Notes: generated by a model from the letters alone, not told the origin. 34,032 nucleotides of DNA from Ruminococcus sp. (GCA_015066715.1 SVNU01000012.1:1-34032), one strand, 5' to 3'. Shown: positions 7,754-17,047, counted from the first letter of the stretch. Translations and numbers: made by a program.

Positions 7754-8092
7754 TCATGTATTCTTATCAACCTGATGGAAAGTCTTGAGATTACCGATTT
7801 TTTCATTTCTTTCATCAAGTACCTTTTCAATTTCAGACCAGTCAAGTCCCTGATTTGCACAAAGAACCATGATATGATAAAGAAGGTCATTGATTTCGTT
7901 CTTTAATTCGTCATTGTCATTGTTTTTTGCGGCAATAACAGTTTCTGTTGCTTCTTCACCGATTTTCTTGCAGATTTTATCTACACCCTTTTCAAAAAGG
8001 TAGCAAGTGTAGGAATTTTCCTGTGCTGTACCGTTTTCAAAGGCTGCCTTTCTTTGCTTTATAACTTCAAAAATTTCTTCATAAACTGACAT
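7754..8092 (-). CDS. hisE: Phosphoribosyl-ATP pyrophosphatase
   Basis: HisE converts phosphoribosyl-ATP to phosphoribosyl-AMP and pyrophosphate, the second step of histidine synthesis. The start at 8092 (MSVYEEIFEVI) gives 112 aa, a typical length, with GAGGAGG upstream inside the end of hisI. The ORF-track extension to 8161 is out of keeping with the family. The helical MazG-like fold is visible: KICKKIGEEATETVIAAKN and ELKNEINDLLYHIMVL carry the acidic residues that bind magnesium. It is separate from hisI, one base after its stop, rather than fused as in many bacteria. It is the last gene of the his operon. Confidence 0.93.
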   Translation of the reverse strand: MSVYEEIFEVIKQRKAAFENGTAQENSYTCYLFEKGVDKICKKIGEEATETVIAAKNNDNDELKNEINDLLYHIMVLCANQGLDWSEIEKVLDERNEKIGNLKTFHQVDKNT

Positions 8093-8093
8093 T

Positions 8094-8447
8094 TTATTCG
8101 TCCTCCTCATTATACATTTCATTAAAGAAACAGCTGTACTTTCCTGTATGACAGGCAACACCTGTCTGTTTTACATTTACAAGCAGTGTGTCATTATCGC
8201 AATCACCATAAATGCTTAATACTTTCTGCAAGTGTCCCGAAGTAGCACCCTTGTTCCAGTATTCCTGTCTTGAACGACTCCAGAACCATGTATATCCTGT
8301 TTCAAGTGTCTTTTTCAGACTTTCCTTATTCATATAGGCAAGCATCAAAACCGTCTTTGTATCCACCTCATAGCAGATGGCAGGGATAAGCTCACCTTTT
8401 TCAAAAAATTTGTCAAGGTCGTTTAAATCGACTTTTATTTTTGACAT
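8094..8447 (-). CDS. hisI: Phosphoribosyl-AMP cyclohydrolase
   Basis: HisI opens the purine ring of phosphoribosyl-AMP, the third step of histidine synthesis. The start at 8447 ([11 protein letters not shown]) follows AGAAGGTG and gives 117 aa; the upstream start at 8468 places that site inside the gene. Family motifs are complete: [26 protein letters not shown], the metal-binding DCDNDTLLV, and CHTGKYSCF. It is monofunctional, with hisE encoded immediately downstream in another frame. It lies 34 bp after the inserted hypothetical gene. Confidence 0.94.
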   Translation of the reverse strand: MSKIKVDLNDLDKFFEKGELIPAICYEVDTKTVLMLAYMNKESLKKTLETGYTWFWSRSRQEYWNKGATSGHLQKVLSIYGDCDNDTLLVNVKQTGVACHTGKYSCFFNEMYNEEDE

Positions 8448-8481
8448 TTTTTCACCTTCTCTTATCATTATATTCTAAGGA

Positions 8482-8994
8482 TTACTTACATGCGTAAAAC
8501 CAATTATCCATAATCTTTTCTACGTAAATATTACTCTCATCAAATTCAGGAGAATTTACAAAATCCGGTTTTTTATTGTATGGAGAATAAATAAATGAAC
8601 ATCTTCCATTATTTATTCCAAATGAAACGAAATCATCATTTACGTATAAGTATTCTAATCCATGATGGTCTAATCTGAATACAGATTTAACATCAGAAAA
8701 TATCTGTTTTTGTTCTTGTGTCATTGAATAACAATAGTGCCCGTCGTTATTATAACAAAACAGCTTATTATTGTCAATATCAACACTAAATAGCCAGACA
8801 TCATTATCATCTGTACTTTCTTTATGATAATCCATGCATATGTTTGCCGCTGATTCAAACCTATCCTGATTTTCAGCAAGTATAGATTTATCATAAGAGA
8901 TTGGAGGTCCATATGAGATTATCAAAAAGATAGCTATGACTATAGTCAATAATGCAATAAAGGATATTATAATAAAACATTTCTTTTTCTTCAT
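8482..8994 (-). CDS. Membrane-anchored hypothetical protein inside the his operon
   Basis: The protein is 170 aa and the family is not recognised. The N-terminus is a Lys-rich start followed by one long hydrophobic segment (about residues 6-28), giving a signal anchor or uncleaved signal peptide, with the rest likely outside the membrane. The exterior part is acidic and Tyr/Asp/Asn-rich, with no catalytic motif seen. AAAGGA precedes the start. It sits between hisF (21 bp upstream) and hisI (34 bp downstream), so it is co-transcribed with histidine genes, but nothing in its sequence links it to histidine synthesis. It is probably a later insertion into the operon. Confidence 0.65.
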   Translation of the reverse strand: MKKKKCFIIISFIALLTIVIAIFLIISYGPPISYDKSILAENQDRFESAANICMDYHKESTDDNDVWLFSVDIDNNKLFCYNNDGHYCYSMTQEQKQIFSDVKSVFRLDHHGLEYLYVNDDFVSFGINNGRCSFIYSPYNKKPDFVNSPEFDESNIYVEKIMDNWFYACK

Positions 8995-9015
8995 AAAAAT
9001 AATCCTTTATTTAAT

Positions 9016-9771
9016 TTATCTCATAATAATGCCTTTATTACGGCAGTAATCCTTAACCTCACCAACTGTCAGTTCCTTAAAATGGAAAAGTGAAGCTGCT
9101 AAGGCAGCAGTAGCACCTGTTTTTTCAAATACTTCTGCAAAATCGTTTATCTTACCTGCTCCACCGCTTGCGATAACAGGGATGTTTACAGCCTTGCACA
9201 CAGCGTCGAGCATGTCAATATCAAAACCGGCCTTTGTACCATCTGCATCAATTGAGTTAAGGCAGATTTCACCTGCACCAAGCTGTTCTATTCTTTTTAC
9301 CCATTCGATAAGGTCAAGCTTCATGTCAACACGTCCGCCGTTTATGTAAACTGTCCACTTATTGTCTGCAATTTTTTTTGCATCAATACCAACACATATA
9401 CACTGGCTTCCGAAAATGTCCGCACCATCATGGATAAGCTGTGGATTTTTTACAGCCTGTGAGTTTACTGATACCTTGTCCGCACCAGCTCGGAGTGTTT
9501 CTCTTATATCGTCAACTGTGGTAATACCACCGCCCACAGTAAGCGGTACAAATACTTTTTTTGCCGTTTCCCTTACAACGTCAAGGAACACTCCTCTGCC
9601 CTCGTATGATGCTGTAATATCATAAAATACTATTTCATCAGCACCCTGTCTGTTGTACTCCTCAGCAGATTCAACAGGGTCGCCTACATCTTTTATGCCT
9701 TCAAAATTAACACCCTTTACAACCTTGCCGTTTCTCACGTCAAGACAGGGAATAATTCTTTTTGCAAGCAT
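9016..9771 (-). CDS. hisF: Imidazole glycerol phosphate synthase, cyclase subunit
   Basis: HisF uses ammonia from HisH to convert PRFAR into imidazole glycerol phosphate and AICAR. The ATG at 9771 ([12 protein letters not shown]) has AAAGGAGG seven bases upstream and gives 251 aa, the usual length; the TTG at 9777 in the track is less likely. It is a TIM barrel with the two catalytic Asp regions CLDVRNG (Asp11) and [12 protein letters not shown], plus phosphate-binding VGGGI and ASGGAG. It is separated from hisA and hisH by the GyrI-like and GNAT genes but still on the same strand with short gaps. Confidence 0.96.
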   Translation of the reverse strand: MLAKRIIPCLDVRNGKVVKGVNFEGIKDVGDPVESAEEYNRQGADEIVFYDITASYEGRGVFLDVVRETAKKVFVPLTVGGGITTVDDIRETLRAGADKVSVNSQAVKNPQLIHDGADIFGSQCICVGIDAKKIADNKWTVYINGGRVDMKLDLIEWVKRIEQLGAGEICLNSIDADGTKAGFDIDMLDAVCKAVNIPVIASGGAGKINDFAEVFEKTGATAALAASLFHFKELTVGEVKDYCRNKGIIMR

Positions 9772-9787
9772 TTTCAAACCTCCTTTT

Positions 9788-10264
9788 TTAGTTTAATTTG
9801 CACACCATTATATATTCTTCTTCGTTTTCGTCAACTATTTCAAAACCGACCTTTTTATACATTTTAACTGCATAATTAGCCTTTTGAACTGCAAGTGAAG
9901 CCTGTTTGTAATTTTCCGATTTAAGCAAATCTATCATTGATTTCATCAGAGCTGTACCAATACCCTTGTTTCTGTATTCGGGATAGATTGAAATGGCAAA
10001 TGACGGAGTTTCATCATCAATATGACCGTAATCATTCATAATACGAACCCATACAGCACCCACAATCTTTTCATCAACTTCAGCAACAAGACAAAAATCC
10101 CCTTTTTGTTTTCCGAAATCAGTTACATATACCTGTAATTCCGGCTGATTTATTATATCCCTTGGGGGTACTTCAACACCCTTAGGAATGAAAATCGCTT
10201 CATAAAGAAAATCATTCAATATGCTGTATTCAGATTCTTTTATTTTTCTGATATTATAATTCAT
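9788..10264 (-). CDS. GNAT family N-acetyltransferase
   Basis: The protein is 158 aa with a full GNAT fold: an N-terminal strand ([12 protein letters not shown]), a central IVGAVWVRI strand, then [19 protein letters not shown] containing the acetyl-CoA pyrophosphate-binding RNKGIG motif, and a C-terminal YKKVGFEIV segment. The substrate cannot be told from sequence. It starts three bases after the GyrI-like gene, with AAAGGAA upstream, and precedes hisF by 16 bp. Its place in the histidine operon with the GyrI-like gene suggests a two-gene insertion. Confidence 0.85.
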   Translation of the reverse strand: MNYNIRKIKESEYSILNDFLYEAIFIPKGVEVPPRDIINQPELQVYVTDFGKQKGDFCLVAEVDEKIVGAVWVRIMNDYGHIDDETPSFAISIYPEYRNKGIGTALMKSMIDLLKSENYKQASLAVQKANYAVKMYKKVGFEIVDENEEEYIMVCKLN

Positions 10265-10267
10265 ACA

Positions 10268-10915
10268 CTATTCCTTTGTGCGCTCAACAGTTCTGATTGG
10301 ATGTCTGATAACAGTTTTCCATTTTTCAGGCGGTACTTTTCTTGCATCAGACATATAAATTTCATGATGCAACCTATGTTCATTCATGTCATTTACATAT
10401 CCGTTTTGCTCTAAATAAGCATCCATTAATGCAACTGTTTTCGGCTCATCATCAAATGAACCCAAATGCATAATCTGTACACACAAACCTTCTTCAATTG
10501 TCAGAAATTCTGCTGATGAACAATCAATTTTCTTCTTTTTGGTTGCTGTTTGAACTGCCCAGTCAAAATCAGCTTCTGAAACAAAATCCGGTAAACGAAT
10601 TACGGAAATCCAGTTAAAAGCAGACTTGTCGGTATAATCAATACCATCAACATTATCCTGCCACCAAAATCCCTCAAGTGGTGGGACAACATATTTAAAA
10701 AAGCCGTTTATTTTATAGTCGGTCTTATAACTCATTCGTAATGTATATGCAACAGCATACAGAATACCAATCGCCTGTTTATATGCCCCATCCTCTTCGT
10801 TCGGATCACCCTTGCCTCTGACAGCAACATAATTCATTTTTGGAATATTAACAATTTGAGGTTTGTTTTTGGGCATATAAAATTCTTTATATTCCTTTTT
10901 GAAATCAAATGCCAT
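10268..10915 (-). CDS. GyrI-like small-molecule-binding domain protein
   Basis: The protein is 215 aa and looks like a stand-alone GyrI-like (SOUL/GyrI superfamily) protein. Features matching the family are an opening strand with MNYVAVRGKGDP, a central WWQDNVDG region, and a C-terminal half with LCVQIMHLGSFDDEP and HHEIYMSD. There is no DNA-binding helix-turn-helix, so it is not the AraC-fused type. Relatives bind small or drug-like molecules and some act as hydrolases; the role here is unknown. It follows hisA by 14 bp with GAGGGA upstream and is co-transcribed with the GNAT gene. Confidence 0.75.
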   Translation of the reverse strand: MAFDFKKEYKEFYMPKNKPQIVNIPKMNYVAVRGKGDPNEEDGAYKQAIGILYAVAYTLRMSYKTDYKINGFFKYVVPPLEGFWWQDNVDGIDYTDKSAFNWISVIRLPDFVSEADFDWAVQTATKKKKIDCSSAEFLTIEEGLCVQIMHLGSFDDEPKTVALMDAYLEQNGYVNDMNEHRLHHEIYMSDARKVPPEKWKTVIRHPIRTVERTKE

Positions 10916-10929
10916 AATTCCCTCTTAAA

Positions 10930-11658
10930 TTATTGATTTCCTGCACACTCAACAGCTTCTCTCAAATCAAGAGTACCCTTATAGATAGACTTTCCACAGA
11001 TTGTGCCGTAAAGACCAAGTTCCTTACAAGCTTTGATGTCTTCAATTGTATGTACGCCGCCACTTGCTATAATACAGCACTCACCGTTTGTAGCCTTTGA
11101 AAGCTCTGCAAGCTGCTGAGTATTTACACCTGAAAGTGTGCCATCCTTTGAGATGTCTGTAACGATGAAATATTTCACGCCTATTTTTATCATTTCTTTT
11201 GCAAGGTCAATATAATTTACGTCTGATGCCTCAAGCCAGCCCTCAGTTGCAACCATACCGTCCTTTGAGTCAATACCGACAGCAATTTTTTCACTGCCGA
11301 ACTTTTCCACTGCGTCCTTTACGAGCTGAGGATTTTTAAGTGCCGCAGAACCGATAATAACTCTTGAAATCCCCATTGAGAGGTATTCTTCAATAGTTTC
11401 AATGTTTCTGATGCCGCCGCCAACTTCTACTTTAAGTGAAGTTTTTTCAGCAACGTCCTTGTAAATCTTTGTGTTTACAGGTCTGCCCTCTTTTGCGCCG
11501 TCAAGGTCAACCATGTGAATCCATGTTGCACCTGCATCCTCAAAGCCTTTTGCAGTTTCCATATAGTCTGCCGCAACCTTTTCTACTGTGGAAAAATCTC
11601 CCTTGAAAAGTCTTACACAGTTTCCGTCCTTTATATCAATAGCAGGTAAAATAATCAT
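10930..11658 (-). CDS. hisA: ProFAR isomerase (HisA)
   Basis: HisA performs the Amadori rearrangement of ProFAR to PRFAR, the fourth step of histidine synthesis. The protein is 242 aa, a TIM barrel homologous to HisF. The catalytic Asp region LPAIDIKDG (Asp8), VGGGIRNIET, VTDISKDGTLSG and ASGGVHTIED are all present. Its start overlaps the hisH stop by four bases (ATGA), with GGAGG in the hisH coding end, so the two are translationally coupled. Confidence 0.95.
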   Translation of the reverse strand: MIILPAIDIKDGNCVRLFKGDFSTVEKVAADYMETAKGFEDAGATWIHMVDLDGAKEGRPVNTKIYKDVAEKTSLKVEVGGGIRNIETIEEYLSMGISRVIIGSAALKNPQLVKDAVEKFGSEKIAVGIDSKDGMVATEGWLEASDVNYIDLAKEMIKIGVKYFIVTDISKDGTLSGVNTQQLAELSKATNGECCIIASGGVHTIEDIKACKELGLYGTICGKSIYKGTLDLREAVECAGNQ

Positions 11659-12260
11659 TTTATAAGTCCTCCGAAGTTCTTCAGAATTTTAAGACCTGTT
11701 TCGCCACTCTTTTCAGGGTGGAACTGTGCTCCGAAGATTGTATCTCCGTTAAACACAAGAGCAGGAACTCTGCCGCCGTATTCTGAATATGCACAGATGT
11801 TTTCATCCTTACATTCAGCCTTATATGAATGAACAAAATAAACAAAGCTGTCCTTATCAAGATTTGATACAAGCGGACATTCATTTAAAATCTCAAGCTT
11901 ATTCCAGCCCATGTGCGGAATTATAAGGTCTTTTTCTTCCATTTTCTTAACACTGCCCGGAATAAGACCAAGTCCGTCACATTCTTCAAATTCATAGCCT
12001 TTTTCAAAAAGCAGCTGCATTCCAAGACATATTCCAAGAAACGGCTTTTTATACGCCTGCTCCTTGATAGTATCTATAAGACCACTTTTTTCAAGCATCT
12101 TCATTGCCGCAGGATATGCACCTACACCCGGAAGAATTATAGCATCAGCATTCTCTATGTCCTCTTTTTTACCTGTGAGAACAGAATCAAAACCGAGGTA
12201 GTCGAGAGCATTTTTAACGCTGAAAATATTTCCTGCACCGTAATCTATTACTGCAATCAT
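11655..12260 (-). CDS. hisH: Imidazole glycerol phosphate synthase, glutaminase subunit
   Basis: HisH is the class I glutamine amidotransferase that feeds ammonia to HisF. The start at 12260 (MIAVIDYGAGN) fits the family and follows AAAGGA, one base after the hisB stop; the track start at 12302 overlaps hisB and adds a non-homologous tail. The length is 201 aa. The oxyanion region PGVGAYP, nucleophile Cys78 in FLGICLGMQ, and the His/Glu of HPEKSGETG complete the triad. The gene overlaps hisA by four bases. Confidence 0.95.
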   Translation of the reverse strand: MIAVIDYGAGNIFSVKNALDYLGFDSVLTGKKEDIENADAIILPGVGAYPAAMKMLEKSGLIDTIKEQAYKKPFLGICLGMQLLFEKGYEFEECDGLGLIPGSVKKMEEKDLIIPHMGWNKLEILNECPLVSNLDKDSFVYFVHSYKAECKDENICAYSEYGGRVPALVFNGDTIFGAQFHPEKSGETGLKILKNFGGLIK

Positions 12261-12261
12261 C

Positions 12262-12843
12262 TTATAATGTTCCTTTCGTAGAAAGTGTTTCACCGTTTTC
12301 AAGCGGCTTTACTGCCATTTTAAGTGCGTGTGCAACAGCCTTGAACAAGGCTTCACATTTATGGTGGTCGTTTGTGCCATAAACCATATTCAGATGAAGT
12401 GTTATTCCTGCATTGAATGCAAACGCTCTGAAAAATTCCTCTGTAAGACATGCGTCATACTGTCCTATCATCTGATTTGTAAATTCGCCGTTAAACACCA
12501 AAAAAGGTCTGTTGCTTATATCAAGTGAACAGAATGACAACGCCTCATCCATAGGAATATACGCTGAACCATATCTTGCAATACCTGATTTGTCACCAAG
12601 TGCCTTAGAGAGTGCCTGTCCCAGAACAATACCTGTATCTTCAACAGAGTGGTGAGCGTCTACATACAAATCGCCTGTACACTTGATATTCATGCTTATT
12701 CCGCTATGCTTTGAAAGTGCTGTCAGCATATGGTCAAAAAAGCCTATTCCTGTATTAATATCAGAAACACCCTTATTGTCAAGTTTTACTTCTACTGTAA
12801 TCTGTGTTTCCTTTGTTTTTCTTTCAACAATACCAGTTTTCAT
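12262..12843 (-). CDS. hisB: Imidazoleglycerol-phosphate dehydratase
   Basis: This enzyme dehydrates imidazole glycerol phosphate to imidazole acetol phosphate. The protein is 193 aa, the monofunctional length, with no phosphatase domain attached. The metal-binding motifs are all present: FDHML, the DAHHSVEDTG repeat and its partner NDHHKCEALFKA. GAAAGG precedes the ATG and the gap to hisC is 12 bp. Since HisB here lacks the phosphatase half found in enterobacteria, histidinol phosphate must be dephosphorylated by an enzyme encoded elsewhere. Confidence 0.95.
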   Translation of the reverse strand: MKTGIVERKTKETQITVEVKLDNKGVSDINTGIGFFDHMLTALSKHSGISMNIKCTGDLYVDAHHSVEDTGIVLGQALSKALGDKSGIARYGSAYIPMDEALSFCSLDISNRPFLVFNGEFTNQMIGQYDACLTEEFFRAFAFNAGITLHLNMVYGTNDHHKCEALFKAVAHALKMAVKPLENGETLSTKGTL

Positions 12844-12855
12844 AGATAAACCTTT

Positions 12856-13920
12856 CTATTTAAGAATTTTCTCAAGCGCCTGCACAAAGCATTCCATTTC
12901 CTGCGGAGTACCGACTGTAATTCTGAGATAATCAGAAATTCTCGGCTTGTTCCAGTAACGTACAAAAATCTTATTTTCCTTGAGTTTCTCAAAAATTTCA
13001 GATGCTTTCATTGTCTTATGTTTTGCGAAAATAAAGTTACTTTTTGTATCGGTAAACTCAAAGCCAAGTCGTGAAAGTTCCTTTTTGGTATTTTCACGGG
13101 TTTCAATAATTCTGTTTACAGTATCCTCAAAATACTTCTTATCCTTTACCGCTTCTGCGCCGCAAAGCTGTGTTATCGGATTCATTGTATATGAGTTTAT
13201 TGAGAATTTTACATCATTCATAAACTTTATAAGCTTTTCGTTTCCCACAGCAAAACCAATTCTCATTCCAGCCATAGAGCGTGACTTTGAAAAGGTCTGG
13301 ATTACAAGCAGGTTATCATATTTATCCACAAGCTCAAGACAGCTTTTACCCCCAAAGTCGATATACGCTTCATCTATCATTACTATGGAATCCGGATTTG
13401 ACTTTATAATATCCTCTATCATTTCAATACTTTCAAGAACACCTGTCGGAGCATTAGGGTTCGGAAAGATAATACCGCCGTTTTCGCACTTATAATCATC
13501 AGGGTTTATTCTGAAATTCTCATCAAGAGGTTTGCACTCATACGGAATTTTATAAACATCAGCCCATACATCATAAAACGAATATGTTATATCGGGAAAA
13601 AGTATAGGTTTGTCCGAATTAAAAAATGTCATAAAAGCAATTGAAATAACATCATCTGATCCAACTCCAACAAACACCTGTGATGGTTTTACATTGTAAG
13701 CCTCTGCAACAGCATCAACAAGTACTGTTGAATCAGGGTCAGGATAAAGCTTCATTTTATCCTCATTGAAATTATCGAGAATATTCCTAACCGCAGGACA
13801 CGGCGGATAAGGATTTTCATTTGTGTTAAGCTTTATAATATCCTCATCCTTTGGCTGTTCACCCGGTGTATAGGGTACAACCTTTCTTACATTTTTTTCC
13901 CATGAAAAAGTAGTATTCAT
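12856..13920 (-). CDS. hisC: Histidinol-phosphate aminotransferase
   Basis: HisC is a fold-type I PLP enzyme that transaminates imidazole acetol phosphate with glutamate. The protein is 354 aa. It shows GVGSDDVISIAF near the cofactor phosphate site, NPNAPTG, the cofactor-binding Asp in VMIDEAYIDFG, the Schiff-base Lys in QTFSKSRSMAG, and Arg in MRIGFAVG. AAGGGA lies upstream of the ATG; hisD ends 20 bp before. Related aminotransferases are hard to separate by sequence alone, but the operon position settles the assignment. Confidence 0.94.
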   Translation of the reverse strand: MNTTFSWEKNVRKVVPYTPGEQPKDEDIIKLNTNENPYPPCPAVRNILDNFNEDKMKLYPDPDSTVLVDAVAEAYNVKPSQVFVGVGSDDVISIAFMTFFNSDKPILFPDITYSFYDVWADVYKIPYECKPLDENFRINPDDYKCENGGIIFPNPNAPTGVLESIEMIEDIIKSNPDSIVMIDEAYIDFGGKSCLELVDKYDNLLVIQTFSKSRSMAGMRIGFAVGNEKLIKFMNDVKFSINSYTMNPITQLCGAEAVKDKKYFEDTVNRIIETRENTKKELSRLGFEFTDTKSNFIFAKHKTMKASEIFEKLKENKIFVRYWNKPRISDYLRITVGTPQEMECFVQALEKILK

Positions 13921-13940
13921 ATCAAATGTCCCTTTTTAAC

Positions 13941-15227
13941 TTATTCAAATCTTACCTTAATAGCATTTGCGTGAGCTGTAAGACCTTCTCTTTCAGCAAC
14001 AAGGACAATATCATCCTTTGCTTCTCTGAGTGCTTCTTCTGTATAGTAAATATAGCTTGAACGCTTGATAAAGCTTGAAACCGAGAGCGGTGAGAAAAAT
14101 CTTGCAGTACCGCTTGTAGGAAGAACGTGATTTGGACCTGCATAGTAGTCACCAAGCGGCTCAGAAGCATAATTTCCGAGGAAAACTGAACCGGCATTAT
14201 CAAGCTTTCCGATATATTCTGTCGGATTTTTCATAAGTACTTCAAGATGTTCAGGAGCAATAGCATTTGCAAGCTCAACAGCACAGTGAGGACAGTCACA
14301 GATAATAATCATGCCGTAATCATCAAGAGAAGCTTCAATAATATCCTTTCTTGAAAGGTACTGCATCTGTCTTTCAATTTCTGCAATGGTCTTGTCAGCA
14401 ATTTCTTCGCTTGTTGTGAGAAGAATTGATGATGCAAGACGGTCATGTTCTGCCTGTGACATGAGGTCAGCTGCGATGAATTTCGGGTCTGCTGTTTCGT
14501 CAGCCATAACAAGTATTTCGCTCGGACCTGCAATCATGTCAATATCAACCTGTCCGTACAGAAGTTTTTTAGCTGTAGCCACATAAATGTTACCGGGACC
14601 TACAATCTTGTCAACCTTAGGAATTGATTCAGTACCATATGCAAGAGCTGCAACAGCCTGTGCACCGCCTGTAAGGAATACTCTGTCAACACCGCAGATA
14701 GCAGCTGCTACCAAAATATCCTTATTTGGTGTACCATCCTTGAGTGGAGGTGTTACCATAATAATTTCCTTAACTCCTGCAATTTTTGCAGGAACAGCAT
14801 TCATAATAACGCTTGAAGGATATGCAGCAGTGCCCCCCGGAACGTAAAGTCCGACTCTTTCAAGTCCCCTTACTCTCTGTCCAAGCATTACGCCATTGTC
14901 CTTTGACATCATAAAGCCATTTTCTCTCTGACGGTTATGAAATTCAGCAACATTTTCCATAGAGTTTAAGAGAGCATTTACAAAATCCTCATCTGCTTCA
15001 TCAAGAGCATCATTAATAACATCCTGCGGTACTTCATAATACTGCGGCAGACTGCCGTCAAATTTCAAAGTATAGTCGTTTACAGCCTTGTCGCCATTTT
15101 CCTTAACATTATCAATTATTTCATTTACAACCTGCTCTACCTTTTTATTTGTTTCGCCGCTGCGTTTTTTAAGACTCTCAAGAAATTCTATTTCATCTTT
15201 ACCGTTTGCATAAATCTTCTTTATCAT
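13941..15227 (-). CDS. hisD: Histidinol dehydrogenase
   Basis: HisD is the zinc enzyme oxidising histidinol to histidine in two NAD-dependent steps. The protein is 428 aa, the normal length. Conserved blocks include VPGGTAAYPSS, VGPGNIYVATAK, DMIAGPSEILV, SQAEHD (zinc ligands), PEHLEVL and YYAGPNHVLPTSG. It overlaps the hisG stop by four bases (ATGA), with AGGAGA in the end of hisG. Confidence 0.96.
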   Translation of the reverse strand: MIKKIYANGKDEIEFLESLKKRSGETNKKVEQVVNEIIDNVKENGDKAVNDYTLKFDGSLPQYYEVPQDVINDALDEADEDFVNALLNSMENVAEFHNRQRENGFMMSKDNGVMLGQRVRGLERVGLYVPGGTAAYPSSVIMNAVPAKIAGVKEIIMVTPPLKDGTPNKDILVAAAICGVDRVFLTGGAQAVAALAYGTESIPKVDKIVGPGNIYVATAKKLLYGQVDIDMIAGPSEILVMADETADPKFIAADLMSQAEHDRLASSILLTTSEEIADKTIAEIERQMQYLSRKDIIEASLDDYGMIIICDCPHCAVELANAIAPEHLEVLMKNPTEYIGKLDNAGSVFLGNYASEPLGDYYAGPNHVLPTSGTARFFSPLSVSSFIKRSSYIYYTEEALREAKDDIVLVAEREGLTAHANAIKVRFE

Positions 15228-15856
15228 TTTAAATTCTCCTCTATAATATTAATAAGGTCTTCAATTTCTTTCTGACGAAGCTTCAGACTAACTGTATTTA
15301 CAATAAGTCTTGCTGAAATCGGAACAATATCCTCAATAACCTCAAGGCCGTTTTCCTTGAGTGTTGTACCTGTTTCAACGATATCCACAATACCATCCGA
15401 AAGCTCAAGCAGAGGCGCAAGTTCAACAGAGCCTTCAATCTTTACAATGTCGATATCCATACCCTTACTTTCAAAAAATGTTCTTGCAACATTTGGATAT
15501 TTTGTGGCAATTGTCTTTACTCCATAGCCTTCATAAAAATCAGTACCCTTCTTAACTGCAAGTGCAAATTTGCATTTTCCGAAGCCCAAATCAACAAGCT
15601 CAAAAAATTTTCCGCTCATTTCGATTATGGTATCTTTTCCGACAACACCCATATCACACACGCCGTGTTCTACATAGGTGATAACATCATTTGCTTTTGC
15701 AAGTACTACTTCAATGTCAGCATTTTTAACAGGCAGAATAAGCTTTCTTCCCTTATCTCTGATAGCACTGCAGTCAAATCCTGCTTTTTCAAGAAGTCCA
15801 ACAGTGTCCTTTTCAAGTCTGCCCTTTGTAAGAGCTATTCTGAGTGGTTTTGACAT
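15224..15856 (-). CDS. hisG: ATP phosphoribosyltransferase, short form
   Basis: HisG catalyses the committed step, ATP plus PRPP to phosphoribosyl-ATP. At 210 aa it is the short form lacking the C-terminal regulatory domain; this form works as a hetero-octamer with HisZ, encoded just upstream. Motifs are the N-terminal LRIALTKGRLEKDT, CDMGVVGKDTI, and the PRPP-binding loop near IVDIVETGTTLKENG. The ATG directly follows the hisZ stop codon, with AGGAGG inside the end of hisZ, so tight coupling of the two subunits is expected. Confidence 0.95.
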   Translation of the reverse strand: MSKPLRIALTKGRLEKDTVGLLEKAGFDCSAIRDKGRKLILPVKNADIEVVLAKANDVITYVEHGVCDMGVVGKDTIIEMSGKFFELVDLGFGKCKFALAVKKGTDFYEGYGVKTIATKYPNVARTFFESKGMDIDIVKIEGSVELAPLLELSDGIVDIVETGTTLKENGLEVIEDIVPISARLIVNTVSLKLRQKEIEDLINIIEENLK

Positions 15857-17047
15857 TTATTCTGCCTCCTTTACGTTTTCATCAGCTATAATAAGTTTTG
15901 AGATGTTTCTTTCCCTGCAGTATGCCCGTGTTTCGTCAAGTGTTTCGAATAATGACATTTCGATGATTTTACCATCTTTTCGTAAACTATCTGCAAGCTC
16001 AAGTGCTTTCATTTCATATCCGCATTCAGCAAATACAACAGCATCAACAGTCTTTGACTCAACTGCTGTATTTTTTATTTCAACATCTGTAAAAGCATCA
16101 ACATTTACAGCAAATCCGACAGCCGGTACATCATATCCAAAGTCCCTGATAAGCTTGTCATAACGACCGCCTGAAAGAACCTCATCACCATATCCTTCAA
16201 GGTATCCCTTAATTATAACGCTTGTATAATAGTCGGTTCTGTTTACCATACCAAGGTCAACAGTAAGCGTTCCGCTGCCAATAATCTTTGAGATTTTTTT
16301 ATATAAATCCTTGAGATTTGAAAGAATAGCATCAATTTTTTCATCAGAAAAGAGCTTTGAAGTCTTTTCAAAGATTTCTTCTCCGCCAAAGAGACGCGGA
16401 AGTTTTTTAAGAGCATGAGTAATTTCGTTTTTACCTATAGAATCAAGGAAATCATTAAGAGCAGGATAATTCTTGGTTTCTATATAATTTCTTATAATTT
16501 CCTTATTCTCATCATCAGTATCAAGCTTGTTCACAAGCTCTCTGAAAAGTCTAACATCACCTATCTCAAGAGAAAAGCTTTTTGAGGCGCTTGATGCAAG
16601 AACTTCAATTGCAGTGGAAATTACTTCAAGGTCAGCCATTTCAGCAGATGAACCTATAAGCTCAATACCTGTCTGCATAGTTTGTGTTCTTCTTCCCTTT
16701 AATGATGGTGCCATATTAAATACACTCTGATTATAGTAAAGGCGCATAGGAAGTGGTGTTTCTTTAAGACGTGTTGCTACAATTCTTGCAATTGGAATTG
16801 TGTTATCGGGTCTTAACGCTATAAGCCTGCCCTTTGAATCTGTAAGCTTAAAGAGCTTTTCCTGCGGAAAGTATTCGGAATTATGATTAAATACATCATA
16901 AAATTCTACTGCAGGAGTAATAAGTTCATTGTAGCCTCTTTGATTAAAAATGTTATGTATCTTTTTCTGAACTGATTGTCTTATTATACATTCATCGAAC
17001 AGAAGGTCTTTTGTACCTTCCGGAGTTATCAGGTCATATTTTTTCAT
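15857..17047 (-). CDS. hisZ: ATP phosphoribosyltransferase regulatory subunit
   Basis: The protein is 396 aa, a class II histidyl-tRNA synthetase-like fold that has lost synthetase function. It opens with LITPEGTKDLLFDE, has LRPDNTIPIAR (motif 2-like) and the later GRYDKLIRDFG segment. There is no anticodon-binding domain, consistent with HisZ rather than HisS. It partners with short HisG and carries histidine feedback control. It is the first gene of the operon, with AAGGAGA before the ATG and a promoter about 50 bp upstream. Confidence 0.92.
   Translation of the reverse strand: MKKYDLITPEGTKDLLFDECIIRQSVQKKIHNIFNQRGYNELITPAVEFYDVFNHNSEYFPQEKLFKLTDSKGRLIALRPDNTIPIARIVATRLKETPLPMRLYYNQSVFNMAPSLKGRRTQTMQTGIELIGSSAEMADLEVISTAIEVLASSASKSFSLEIGDVRLFRELVNKLDTDDENKEIIRNYIETKNYPALNDFLDSIGKNEITHALKKLPRLFGGEEIFEKTSKLFSDEKIDAILSNLKDLYKKISKIIGSGTLTVDLGMVNRTDYYTSVIIKGYLEGYGDEVLSGGRYDKLIRDFGYDVPAVGFAVNVDAFTDVEIKNTAVESKTVDAVVFAECGYEMKALELADSLRKDGKIIEMSLFETLDETRAYCRERNISKLIIADENVKEAE

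Noticed and set aside
8093-8447. A fused hisIE gene
   Set aside because: hisI has its own stop at 8094-8096 and hisE starts at 8092 in a different frame with its own ribosome binding site.
12328-12528. Antisense ORFs within the his, polC, ispG and dxr genes (for example 9362-9625, 12980-13495, 15678-16163, 18955-19656)
   Set aside because: They lie opposite well-supported conserved genes, lack ribosome binding sites and have no recognisable protein character.
15857-17047. Histidyl-tRNA synthetase (hisS)
   Set aside because: It lacks the anticodon-binding domain and sits directly before short hisG; HisZ is the better call.
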